Shown here piece by piece: positions 53,374 to 64,000 of a DNA stretch of 64,000 nt. Within the stretch, counting starts at the first letter, position 1. The number at the start of each line of letters is the position of its first letter. A model generated the notes under the pieces. The model was not told the DNA's origin and ran no database searches. It worked only from the letters and a program-made list of their open reading frames with translations. Made by a program: the position numbers and the translations under genes. Origin of the DNA: Chlamydomonas reinhardtii (lineage: Eukaryota; Chlorophyta; Chlorophyceae; Chlamydomonadales; Chlamydomonadaceae); assembly GCF_000002595.2 (NCBI RefSeq), contig NC_057011.1, positions 4,233,635 to 4,297,634 on the forward strand, given 5' to 3'.

Positions 53374-54998
53374 AACCTGGCTTTGTGATGGCCCCCAAGC
53401 GTAGGTGAGGTAGGCGCACGGCGGTGACAAGGCATGCGGCCAGTGGAACTGCCTTACAGTTACAGCCCGCCCAAGCGCGGTTGTTGCCTTGCCATGATTT
53501 CCGTGCAGTCTGCTAGCTTCGGCAGGGACGGTGCCCATCAGTTCCCGATGTTGACAAACCATGCATCCAGCCGCCCACACGTGCTCTCCGTTCGTCACAT
53601 ACCGTACTCGAACTCCAATGTCCGCAGAGCGTGTGCGCGAAATCCACACGCCACACACGCAAGTGACAGCCGCCCGTCCTTGCACAGCAAGCATCTCCGC
53701 GCACGGTCGCACGCTTCTCTAGCCCCAACGAACCGCAAACCACAAATCAAGTCACACCCACCTCAGCATTAGAAGTGCACACCCGCCTATCGAATGTCGG
53801 ATGATGATAAGGCAACAAGTAGGTCTAGAGAAATGAAAGCTAGTAGGTCTACTGCACCCATGCATGGATGGAAAGAATCAATGGACCTGTGGATATAGGA
53901 TCCGGCCTCCTCAAGGGTCCTCGCGCATTTACTAAAGAGCCAAGGGGTCTAGTATGTAAGAATCAATGCCAGTCTCAAGTCAAGCACACTGATGCCGGTT
54001 CCTGGCATCTGGAATGCCAGAAGGGTCGGAGGAACTTGCACACACAGAACGTACACGTCGTGTCACTGACAGCCCACTCGAGTCTCGTAAACAGAAAACA
54101 TAGTGCCCGCTCCTGCAGCGAGCCAAGATACGGTAACCTCGATACTTCTTTGTGTGTCACCGCGGTACGCGCACACACACGGATCCACGGGCTTCCTCTC
54201 CGCACTCCTTCTGTCACACCCGTGCGATAGATCGTTTCGGACGTCACCTCTCCTCCGTCCCATTACGAACCTGTAGCCCCAGGCAGCCCTGCGTCCATTG
54301 GCACAGCGCCCCTCGCCACCTGCCACCCTCCCGCTCAGCAAATAAACGCACGCGCGAGAGCAAAACACCAGCAGGTCCATAGTATGGCCAAGGGAGGCTG
54401 CCGGTTCCCCGGTCCCATACAGTCACACATACATCTTATTAAGAAACATCAGCAGGGTTTAGTTGGCAAGTCTCAGTAGAGAAATAGACATCCATACATC
54501 ACCCAATGCGCGTGGCAATATCGCACTGAGTGCTTGCTTGCGCTAGCAATCCAGCATCAAGTACGGCCTTTGACACTCCCGCTCGCTCACATACGGTGAA
54601 ATATCAGTACAGCACGGCAACACTTGCGCGAATCAGTCCTGACTCCTGCGGTAAACGCCGACTACCGTAGCACGCCCTGCTGTCGTGCTGACAATGAGAA
54701 ATGTGCGGCGGCACAGCCCTGCTGGTTCACTTGATAGTGGGCCCGATCAGTAGCTAGTAGCGGCGATTTGCCTAGCTGTCTATACTTGCACGCATACGCT
54801 GCAGGCTTTGCCGCCTGCCATTCAACACACTCCTCATGCCCTGCTGCTGGCTCGCTTCGATACTGTACCATCCACACACGTACGTGTGAGGAGCCCCTCT
54901 TGCGCCCGGCCACCAGCACCAAAGCTGCGGCGGCTGCGGCTGCTACTGCTACTGCTGCATCTTCAAATGGCGAAGGCAGCAAGCCGCTGGCTGCAGGC

Positions 54999-56469
54999 TC
55001 ATGCAGCTGACGGCGTAACACGGAAGCCAAACGGAACGGAGCGGGCCTTGCCGCTACCAGGCCGCCACCGCTGCCGGTGGCGGGAAGCAGCCGCACGCGC
55101 GCTCCAACGCGGCAAACTCCTCCAGCTCCCTTTCCTGCTCGGCCCACGCCGCCGCCGCCAGCTCGAGCGGCCGCCGCTGGGGGTGCCGCCGGTACCGCTG
55201 GCAGCTGATGCCGCCGCCGCCTGCTCCGCCAGGCCCTCCTTCATCCAGTGTGCGAGCGACCCGAGGTCGAGCTCCTCCTCCTCCTCCTCAACGTCATCCG
55301 CCCAGCGGCGGCCGCTGGGGGTGCCGCCGGTGCCGCTGACAGCTGCCGCCGCCGCCTGCTCCGCCAGGCCCTCCTTCATCCAGTCTGCGAGCGACCCGAG
55401 GTCGAGCTCCTCCTCCGCCTCCTCGTGCGCCTCAACCTCATCCGCCCAGCTACCGCTCGCGCCACCGCTGCTGCTAATGCTGGCGCGAGGAGCAATGCTG
55501 CTGCTGCTGCCGTCAGACTCTGACGCTGCCGCGGGCGCGGCCGGTGCGGCTTCCGCCTGCTGCTGCTCGGCCGCCGCGAGCTCCGCCAGTCCCTGCTTCA
55601 CCCAGGGCGTCTGCTCAAAGAGGTCGCTCAGGTCGAGTCCGTCAGCCTCATCCTCATCATCATCGCCCCATCGCGGCGTGGTCGAGCTGCGGTCGACGGT
55701 GGAGGTGGAGATGGGGCTTGCAGCGGCGGCGGGCTTGGTCGGAGCCGCGAGCTTGGGCACCTTGGGCAGGCCGGGCGGCTTCTGCGGGCGCCAGTGGTTG
55801 TCGTAGGCATGGCAAAGCTGGCAGGGGGCGCTCCTGCAGCCAGCAGATAGGCTGGCATAGCACCAGCGCATGCAGGACTTGTGAGGAAAGCAGCAGGCGC
55901 TGGGGGCAGGCTCCTGCTGCTCCTGCTGGTGGGCGGCGGCGGAGGGCTCGCTCTCATCAGAGCCGTGGCCTTGGCTGCGGGGCGTGTGGCGCCAGGCGTC
56001 CTGTGCAAACGAGATCGGGGGAAAAGGATAGATGGGGGCGGACAAGCCGTGAGTGCACGGGACGAGGACAAGGGTCGGGGCGCAGAGGGCGGGACAAAGG
56101 ACCGGGGGTCGGGGACTCGAGCCCCGGCAAAAAAGTCAGGCGCACCGGAAAGGCACGCGCTTTCGGTCAAAGCTGTTGACCGACGCATTTTACGTGACAA
56201 TACATGCAGCAATATGCAGCCAGTGTGGCCGCAGCAGCGCAAGAAGGAAGGCCGAGGAAGCCGAGCGCACTACCGTACTGGCCCGAAATCTGCAACGCTA
56301 TCTAGCCCGCATCAGAAGCCTAATGCTTTGCATGTGGCATCGGATACCCATTGCAGTTGCTCAAGGCTCAAAATGGCCGTGCCCGAACATGAATGGTGCT
56401 CACCTGCATCGGTCGGCTCGGCTCGAAGTCAAGCCCCGGTGCACTTGCGCTTGACCGTGATGTGGCCAT
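54999..56469 (-). CDS. Acidic CCCH-zinc-finger-like family protein, array copy M2, altered C-terminus
   Basis: Exons 56404-56469 and 54999-56000 give 355 aa. It appears identical to M1 up to the end of the third module (AHWMKEGLAEQAAAA). There a segment of 62 extra bases relative to M1 (about 55152-55213) shifts the frame. The usual C-terminal helix is then read in another frame as an Arg/Ser/Trp-rich tail (RSSWRRRRGPSRKGSW) ending TPSAA. The finger and all modules remain, so the product may still fold, but the shared C-terminus is lost. It may be an early pseudogene or a new variant. Confidence 0.6.
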
Positions 56470-57155
56470 AGTAGCTCTTGACCGCAACAAGCACTCTTCG
56501 CGCGCAGAACTCGATTCTGCTGCTAGCGCAATTCTTTCGCTTGACGGAAACTTTTCCTCGCGGTGCCCGGGAGGGATTCGCGCTAGGAGCTGCTAGTTCG
56601 TGACAGTGGTGGTGCTTGCCGCAGCTTTCATGCGCATGCGGTGGAAATCGAGAGAGGTTGCGAACAGCCCTAGAAATGCTCTTCTTTGCCGTCAGGTGCT
56701 CGTAGCTAAGCAGTGGGCGTAAAAGCTGTTTGCGAGATGTCTTTGCATCTGTTGAATGTGCAATATGAGCACAGCGCGAAGCTTTTATCCAGTGGCGGGG
56801 ACAGTGTCTCGGGCGCCCATGCAGGCGACACGCGCCCAATCCCGAGCCTCCCTCCTCGCCTTTACCTTGTCCCTGGACCCGCGCCATCCGTGTCCCGCTG
56901 TTCAATTCCCGCGTTTCATACCAGTTCCCCTCCCCTGCGCAGGCCGGTAACCCCTGATCCCGCCGCTGCCGGGGATGCAGCCGTGCAGGATGAGGCCTGA
57001 TGAGGTTGACGGCTGGGGAAGTTGGTGTGGGGAAGTTGGTGTAGGTTGGCGGTGATCCAGCGGGGTGGGTGCCGATGTGCTATAGCGGGCGCGAGGCTGT
57101 ACACGTCAGGATCTGGCGAGTGTACTGCTTAACACCTACCGCTACGCAGTACTCC

Positions 57156-57884
57156 GGCTTGCCCCTCCCCCCTCAGGGCGCTCCATGCCGTGCGCCCCGG
57201 AATGCGGTGTGGGGATGGGGTGGGGTGGGATGGACTGGCGGATGGTGGAAGTATCATATAGGTCTGCTGGGGGCTGCGAGCAGCCATACTACCGGTCATG
57301 ATATTGCCTTCGGTAGCTCAGGGCGCCGCGGGCTGGGGGTGGGTAAGTGAGCGGGGATGGGGGCTCGGACTCAGCGGGGGCACGGACTCAGGGCGTGGAA
57401 GCCAGCGAGAAGTGGGCGAGAGTAACGCCGATGTGCCGGGTGATGTGCGAGCAGAATACAGAACGCGGCATTCGTCATTACGGGGAAACTAAAACAGATA
57501 GCGCCAACCTTTTGCGCCTCGCGCTTTCGCGCGCAATTTCCAGGATCCTCCAACGCGTCGATTCCTCCGTCTTGCGTCCTTCCGTGCCGGGAGCCTTGAT
57601 TATCGATACAATTTGTGATATATTGTATGTTGCGCTGGAGCTCTAATGCAAACGCTGCGCTTGTGCGTTTACCCCGCTCTGGCATAGGGCTTGCGTTTTC
57701 ATAATGTTACGCTTTGCAATACATACATAGAAAGGCGCATTATTTGCACGACAAATTCCGCTGCGCTCGGGTTTCAAGGTTATAACTCAAGTCAAAACTG
57801 GAATAACCGGGAGGGCCCCCCGCGGCGAGCTCGATGCGACCGCAATGGCTATTGCCCCTCCCCCTTCGGGGGAAGGGGCAAGCC
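57156..57884. mobile_element. 729-bp TIR-like insertion, second copy in spacer M2-M3
   Basis: Same sequence and relative place as 52645-53373 (shift 4511). It was copied with the unit rather than inserted twice. Confidence 0.55.
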
Positions 57885-59609
57885 AACCTGGCTTTGTGAT
57901 GGCCCCCAAGCGTAGGTGAGGTAGGCGCACGGCGGTGACAAGGCATGCGGCCAGTGGAACTGCCTTACAGTTACAGCCCGCCCAAGCGCGGTTGTTGCCT
58001 TGCCATGATTTCCGTGCAGTCTGCTAGCTTCGGCAGGGACGGTGCCCATCAGTTCCCGATGTTGACAAACCATGCATCCAGCCGCCCACACGTGCTCTCC
58101 GTTCGTCACATACCGTACTCGAACTCCAATGTCCGCAGAGCGTGTGCGCGAAATCCACACGCCACACACGCAAGTGACAGCCGCCCGTCCTTGCACAGCA
58201 AGCATCTCCGCGCACGGTCGCACGCTTCTCTAGCCCCAACGAACCGCAAACCACAAATCAAGTCACACCCACCTCAGCATTAGAAGTGCACACCCGCCTA
58301 TCGAATGTCGGATGATGATAAGGCAACAAGTAGGTCTAGAGAAATGAAAGCTAGTAGGTCTACTGCACCCATGCATGGATGGAAAGAATCAATGGACCTG
58401 TGGATATAGGATCCGGCCTCCTCAAGGGTCCTCGCGCATTTACTAAAGAGCCAAGGGGTCTAGTATGTAAGAATCAATGCCAGTCTCAAGTCAAGCACAC
58501 TGATGCCGGTTCCTGGCATCTGGAATGCCAGAAGGGTCGGAGGAACTTGCACACACAGAACGTACACGTCGTGTCACTGACAGCCCACTCGAGTCTCGTA
58601 AACAGAAAACATAGTGCCCGCTCCTGCAGCGAGCCAAGATACGGTAACCTCGATACTTCTTTGTGTGTCACCGCGGTACGCGCACACACACGGATCCACG
58701 GGCTTCCTCTCCGCACTCCTTCTGTCACACCCGTGCGATAGATCGTTTCGGACGTCACCTCTCCTCCGTCCCATTACGAACCTGTAGCCCCAGGCAGCCC
58801 TGCGTCCATTGGCACAGCGCCCCTCGCCACCTGCCACCCTCCCGCTCAGCAAATAAACGCACGCGCGAGAGCAAAACACCAGCAGGTCCATAGTATGGCC
58901 AAGGGAGGCTGCCGGTTCCCCGGTCCCATACAGTCACACATACATCTTATTAAGAAACATCAGCAGGGTTTAGTTGGCAAGTCTCAGTAGAGAAATAGAC
59001 ATCCATACATCACCCAATGCGCGTGGCAATATCGCACTGAGTGCTTGCTTGCGCTAGCAATCCAGCATCAAGTACGGCCTTTGACACTCCCGCTCGCTCA
59101 CATACGGTGAAATATCAGTACAGCACGGCAACACTTGCGCGAATCAGTCCTGACTCCTGCGGTAAACGCCGACTACCGTAGCACGCCCTGCTGTCGTGCT
59201 GACAATGAGAAATGTGCGGCGGCACAGCCCTGCTGGTTCACTTGATAGTGGGCCCGATCAGTAGCTAGTAGCGGCGATTTGCCTAGCTGTCTATACTTGC
59301 ACGCATACGCTGCGGGTGTGCCTCACATACCATAATACCCAGTGCTGCTTCTTTCGCATATAACACACGCTCAGCATGCCCTGCTGGCTCACTTCGATAC
59401 TGTGCCATCCACACACGTACGTGTGACGAGCCCCTCTTGCGAACGGCCGCCGGCACCACAGCTGCGGCGGCTGCGGCTGCTGCTGCTCCTGCTGCTGCTA
59501 CTGCTACTGCTGCATCTTCAAATGGCGAGGGCAGCAAGCCGCTGGCTGCAGGGCTCATGCAGCTGACGGCGTAACACGGAAGCCAAACGGAACGGAGCGG
59601 CCCTTGCCG

Positions 59610-60378
59610 CTACCAGGCCGCCACCGCTGCCGGTGGCGGGAAGCAGCCGCACGCGCGCTCCAACGCGGCAAACTCCTCCAGCTCCCGCTCCTGCTCAGCC
59701 CACGCCGCCGCCGCCAGCTCCATCGCCAGGCGCAGGCGCGAGGGCATCACAGCTGACTGCCACTCATCACCCTGCTGCACCGCCGCGATCGGCGGAACGA
59801 CACAGCTGCCCATGCTGCTGCCGGCGGCGGTGCAGGCCTCCTTGTCAGCGCTATGCTCCTCCACTGCCGCCTCCACCAACTCCACCTGCTGCGGCGTCTC
59901 ACTGCCTGCCGCCGCCGCCACCCAGACCAGACTGCAGCTGCTGGCGCTGCGGCTGGTGCGGGCGCTGTCCGGCACGGCGCAGCAGCACGAGCTGAGCGGC
60001 GAGTCAGGCGCGTCCAGCCGCTCAGTGACGACGGCCACCTCCTGCGCCGCTTCGGCCGCCGCCGGCACGCACTCGCCCTGGGCCTCTGCTTTCCCCATCG
60101 CCGCCAGCTCCGCCGCCATCCAGGGCGACAGCGAGGCGAGGTAGGCGCCGAAATCGCCGGCCTCCTCCGCCTCAACGTCATCCGCCCAGCGGCGGCCGTT
60201 GGGGATGCCGCCGGTGCCGCTGGCAGCTGCCGCCGCCGCCTGCTCCGCCAGGCCCTCCTTCAGCCAATCTGCGAGCGACCCGAGGTCGAGCTCCTCCTCC
60301 GCCTCCTCATGCGCCTCAACCTCATCCGCCCAGCTACCGCTCGCGCCACCGCTGCTGCTAATGCTGGCGCGAGGAGCA

Positions 60379-60410
<32 letters not shown>

Positions 60411-61381
60411 GTCAGACTCTGACGCTGCCGCGGGCACGGCCGGTGCGGCTTCCGCCTGCTGCTGCTCGGCCGCCGCGAGCTCCGCCAGTCCCTGCTTCAC
60501 CCAGGGCGTCTGCTCAAAGAGGTCGCTCAGGTCGAGTCCGTCAGCCTCATCCTCATCATCATCGCCCCATCGCGGCGTGGTCGAGCTGCGGTCGACGGTG
60601 GAGGTGGAGATGGGGCTTGCAGCGGCGGCGGGCTTGGTCGGGGCGGCGGGCTTGGTCGGAGCCGCGAGCTTGGGCACCTTGGGCAGGCCGGGCGGCTTCT
60701 GCGGGCGCCAGTGGTTGTCGTAGGCATGGCAAAGCTGGCAAGGGGCGCTCCTGCAGCCAGCAGATAGGCTGGCATAGCACCAGCGCATGCAGGACTTGTG
60801 AGGAAAGCAGCAGGCGCTGGGGGCGGGCTCCTGCTGCTCCTGCTGGTGGGCGGCGGCGGAGGGCTCGCTCTCATCAGAGCCGTGGCCTTGGCTGCGGGGC
60901 GTGTGGCGCCAGGCGTCCTGTGCAAACGAGATCGGGGGAAAAGGATAGATGGGGGCGGACAAGCCGTGAGTGCACGGGACGAGGACAAGGGTCGGGGCGC
61001 AGAGGGCGGGAGAAAGGGCCGGGGGTCGGGGGCTCGGGCCCCGGCAAAAAAGTCAGGCGCACCGGAAAGGCACGCGCTTTCGGTCAAAGCTGTTGACCGA
61101 CGCATTTTACGAGACAATACATGCAGCAATATGCAGCCAGTGTGGCCGCAGCAGCGCAAGAAGGAACGCCGAGGAAGCTGAGCGCACTACTGGCCCGAAA
61201 TCTGCAACGCTATCTAGCCCGCATCAGAAGCCTAATGCTTTGCATGTGGCATCGGATACCCATTGCAGCTGCTCAAGGCTCAAAATGGCCGTGCCCGAAC
61301 ATGAATGGTGCTCACCTGCATCGGTCGGCTCGGCTCGAAGTCAAGCCCCGGTGCACTTGCGATTGACCGTGATGTGGCCAT
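59610..61381 (-). CDS. Acidic CCCH-zinc-finger-like family protein, array copy M3 (full length)
   Basis: Exons 61316-61381 and 59610-60917 give 457 aa, close to P1 (458 aa). Order: 22-residue first exon, CCCH-like finger, module 1 (DLSDLFEQTPWVKQGLAEL), poly-Ser stretch, module 2 (LDLGSLADWLKEGLAEQ), module 3 (DFGAYLASLSPWMAAELAAM), Cys/Ser segment with LSSCCCAVPDSARTSRSASS, then the C-terminal helix and CFPPPAAVAAW. Its agreement in length and order with P1, despite scattered substitutions, suggests that this is the ancestral form and that M1 and M2 are shortened. The 5' upstream sequence is also shared with P1, so similar regulation is likely. Confidence 0.7.
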
Positions 61382-63771
61382 AGTAGCTCTCGACCGCACC
61401 AAGCACTCTTCGCGCGCAGAACTCGATTCTGCTGCTAGCGCAATTCTTTCGCTTGACGGAAACTTTTCCTCGCGGTGCCCGGGAGGGATTCGCGCTAGGA
61501 GCTGCTAGCTCGTGACAGTGGTGGTGCTTGCCGCAGCTTTCATGCGCATGCGGTGGAAATCGAGAGAGGTCGCGAACAGCCCTAGAAATGCTCTTCTTTG
61601 CCGTCAGGTGCTCGTAGCTAAGCAGTGGGCGTAAAAGCTGTTTGTGAGATGTCTTTGCATCTGTTGAATGTGCAATATGAGCACAGCGCGAAGCTTTTAT
61701 CCAGTGGCGGGGACAGGGTCTCGGGCGCCCATGCAGGCGACACGCGCCCAATCCCGAGCCTCCCACTCCTCGCCTGTACCTTGTCCCTGGACCCGCGCCA
61801 TCCGTGTCCCGCTGTTCAATTCCCGCGTTTCATACCAGCTCCCCTCCCCTGCGTAGGCCGGTAACCCCTGATCCCGCCGCTGCCGGGGATGCAGCCGTGC
61901 AGGATGAGGTTGACGGCTGGGGAAGTTGTTGTGGGGAAGTTGGTGTAGGTTGGCGGTGATCCAGCGGGGTGGGTGCCGATGTGCTATAGCGGGCGCGAGG
62001 CTGTACACGTCAGGATCTGGCGAGTGTACTGCTCAAGCTGGCTTTGTGATGGCCCCCAAGCGTAGGTGAGGTAGGCGCACGGCGGTGACAAGGCATGCGG
62101 CCAGTGGAACTGCCTTACAGTTACAGCCCGCCCAAGCGCGGTTGTTGCCCTGCCATGATTTCCGTGCAGTCTGCTAGCTTCGGCAGGGACGGTGCCCATC
62201 AGTTCCCGATGTTGACAAACCATGCATCCAGCCGCCCACACGTGCTCTTCGTTCGTCACATACCGTACTCGAACTCCAATGTCCACAGAGCGTGTGCGCG
62301 AAATCCACACGCCACACACGCAAGTGACAGCCGCCCGTCCTTGCACAGCAAGCATCTCCGCGCACGGTCGCACGCTTCTCTAGCCCCAACGAACCGCAAA
62401 CCACAAATCAAGTCACACCCACCTCAGCATTAGAAGTGCACACCCGCCTATCGAATGTCGGATGATGATAAGGCAACAAGTAGGTCTAGAGAAATGAAAG
62501 CTAGTAGGTCTACTGCACCCATGCATGGATGGAAAGAATCAATGGACCTGTGGATATAGGATCCGGCCTTCTCAAGGGTCCTCGCGCATTTACTAAAGAG
62601 CCAAGGGGTCTAGTATGTAAGAATCAATGCCAGTCTCAAGTCAAGCACACTGCTGCCGCTTCCTGGCATCTGGAATGCCGGAAGGGTCGGAGGAACTTGC
62701 ACCCACAGAACGTACACGTCGTGTCACTGACAGCCCACTCGAGTCTTGTAAACAGTAAGAATAGTGCCCGCTCCTGCAGCGAGCCAAGATACGGTAACCT
62801 CGATACTTCTTTGTGTCTCACCGCGGTACGCGCACAGACATTAATCTGCGGGCTCCCTCTCCGCACTCCTTCTGTCACTCCCGTGCGTCAGGTCGTTTCC
62901 GACGTCGCCTCCACTCCATCTCCTACGTCCCATGACTCACCTGTAGCCCCAGGCAGCCCTGCGTCCATTGGCACAGCGCCCCTCGCCACCTGCCACCCTC
63001 TCGCTCAGCAAATGAACGCACGCACGATAGCAAAACACCAGCAGTCCGTAGTATGGCCAAGGGGGGCTGCCGGTTCCCCGGTCCCATACAGTCACACATA
63101 CATCTTATTAAGAAACATCAGCAGGGTTTATTTGGCGAGTCTCAGTAGAGAAATAGACATCCCTACATCACCCAATGCGCATGGCAATATCGCACTGAGT
63201 GCTTGCTTGCGCAAGCAATCCAGCATCAAGTGCGGCCTTTGACACTCCCGCTCGCTCACATACGGTGTATTATCAGTACAGCACGGCAACACTCGCGCGA
63301 ATCAGTCCTGTCTCCTGCGGTAAACGCCGACTACCGTAGCACGCCCTGCTGTCGTGCTGACAATGAGAAATGTGCGGCGGCACAGCCCTGCTGGTTCACT
63401 TGATAGTGAATGGGCCCGATCAGTAGCTAGTAGCGGCGATTAGCCTAGCTGTCTATACTTGCACGCATACGCTGCGGGTGTGCCTCACATACCATAATAC
63501 CCAGTGCTGCTTCTTTCGCATATAACACACGCTCAGCATGCCCTGCTGGCTCACTTCGATACTGTGCCATCCACACACGTACGTGTGACGAGCCCCTCTT
63601 GCGAACGGCCGCCGGCACCACAGCTGCGGCGGCTGCGGCTGCTGCTGCTCCTGCTGCTGCTACTGCTACTGCTGCATCTTCAAATGGCGAGGGCAGCAAG
63701 CCGCTGGCTGCAGGGCTCATGCAGCTGACGGCGTAACACGGAAGCCAAACGAAACGGAGCGGCCCTTGCCG

Positions 63772-64000
63772 CTACCAGGCCGCCACCGCTGCCGGTGGCG
63801 GGAAGCAGCCGCACGCGCGCTCCAACGCGGCAAACTCCTCCAGCTCCCGCTCCTGCTCAGCCCACGCCGCCGCCGCCAGCTCCATCGCCAGGCGCAGGCG
63901 CGAGGGCATCACAGCTGACTGCCACTCATCACCCTGCTGCACCGCCGCGATCGGCGGAACGACACAGCTGCCCATGCTGCTGCCGGCGGCGGTGCAGGCC
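63772..64000 (-). CDS. Acidic zinc-finger-like family protein, array copy M4 (cut by window end)
   Basis: Only the C-terminal about 75 residues are in the window: GSSMGSCVVPPIAAVQQGDE, the helix AWAEQERELEEFAALERA and the end CFPPPAAVAAW. It reads the same as the end of M3, and the 3' flank is nearly identical to that of M3. The rest lies past 64000. Confidence 0.65.
   Translation of the reverse strand, partial: ACTAAGSSMGSCVVPPIAAVQQGDEWQSAVMPSRLRLAMELAAAAWAEQERELEEFAALERACGCFPPPAAVAAW

Larger units (their letters stand above)
49055..64000 (-). repeat. Tandem array of the acidic zinc-finger family (units of about 4.2-4.6 kb)
   Basis: Each unit consists of one minus-strand gene plus a spacer of about 3 kb. 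Stops lie at 50605, 54999, 59610 and 63772. The spacer between the first and second gene (51490 to about 54770) looks identical to that between the second and third (56001 to about 59280), a shift of 4511 bases. The third spacer lacks a 729-bp insertion and has scattered substitutions. The left edge (49055-50604) is a more diverged spacer copy. Genes 1 and 2 share one 3' flank type, genes 3 and 4 another. Confidence 0.88.

Overview
The window looks like nuclear DNA of a volvocalean green alga close to Chlamydomonas (inference). The reasons are very high GC, many short introns with GTGAG or GTGCG donors, coding sequence rich in Ala, Gln, Gly and acidic runs, TGTAA poly(A) signals, and CA or CCA microsatellites inside introns. 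One 100-N gap lies at 33619-33718. All gene models below were spliced by eye from frame, phase and splice signals; no search was run.

Layout, left to right. (1) 46-1955 (+): the 3' half of a LAMMER/CLK dual-specificity kinase. (2) 5019-9316 (+): a complete six-exon GT90/CAP10 glycosyltransferase. (3) 9285-20650: three tandem units that begin at the GT90 3' tail. Units A and C each hold a five-exon gene for a small coiled-coil/membrane protein (9700-12176 and 17603-19672). The middle unit keeps only the last exon (16048-16245). Its interior is occupied by a gene with an N-myristoylation-like start (13946-14636) and a decayed cytochrome P450 (14715-15476). Small TIR elements with target-site duplications interrupt this region. 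(4) 22296-24086 (+): the first member of an acidic, CCCH-zinc-finger-like protein family. (5) 25265-28827: a hAT-like DNA transposon with 146-bp terminal inverted repeats and an 8-bp target duplication. (6) 29816-31904 and 35812-38055 (+): two diverged relatives of the same family, with the gap and a foldback repeat between them. (7) 40393-47742 (-): a papain-like cysteine protease in at least 16 exons, with a C-terminal Cys-rich extension and apparently no catalytic histidine. (8) 49055-64000: a tandem array of the acidic zinc-finger family on the minus strand, with three whole copies and one cut by the window end. It is inverted relative to the copy at 22 kb.

The most notable content is this lineage-specific family. 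It has a 22-codon first exon, a Cys/His finger, and repeated Trp/acidic/amphipathic-helix modules. It is spread over four sites and actively duplicating: two spacers of about 3 kb look identical by eye. Also notable are the three-unit tandem region, where the last exon of one paralog has diverged far more than the rest of the gene, and one TA site that is seen empty, filled and footprint-like in the three units.
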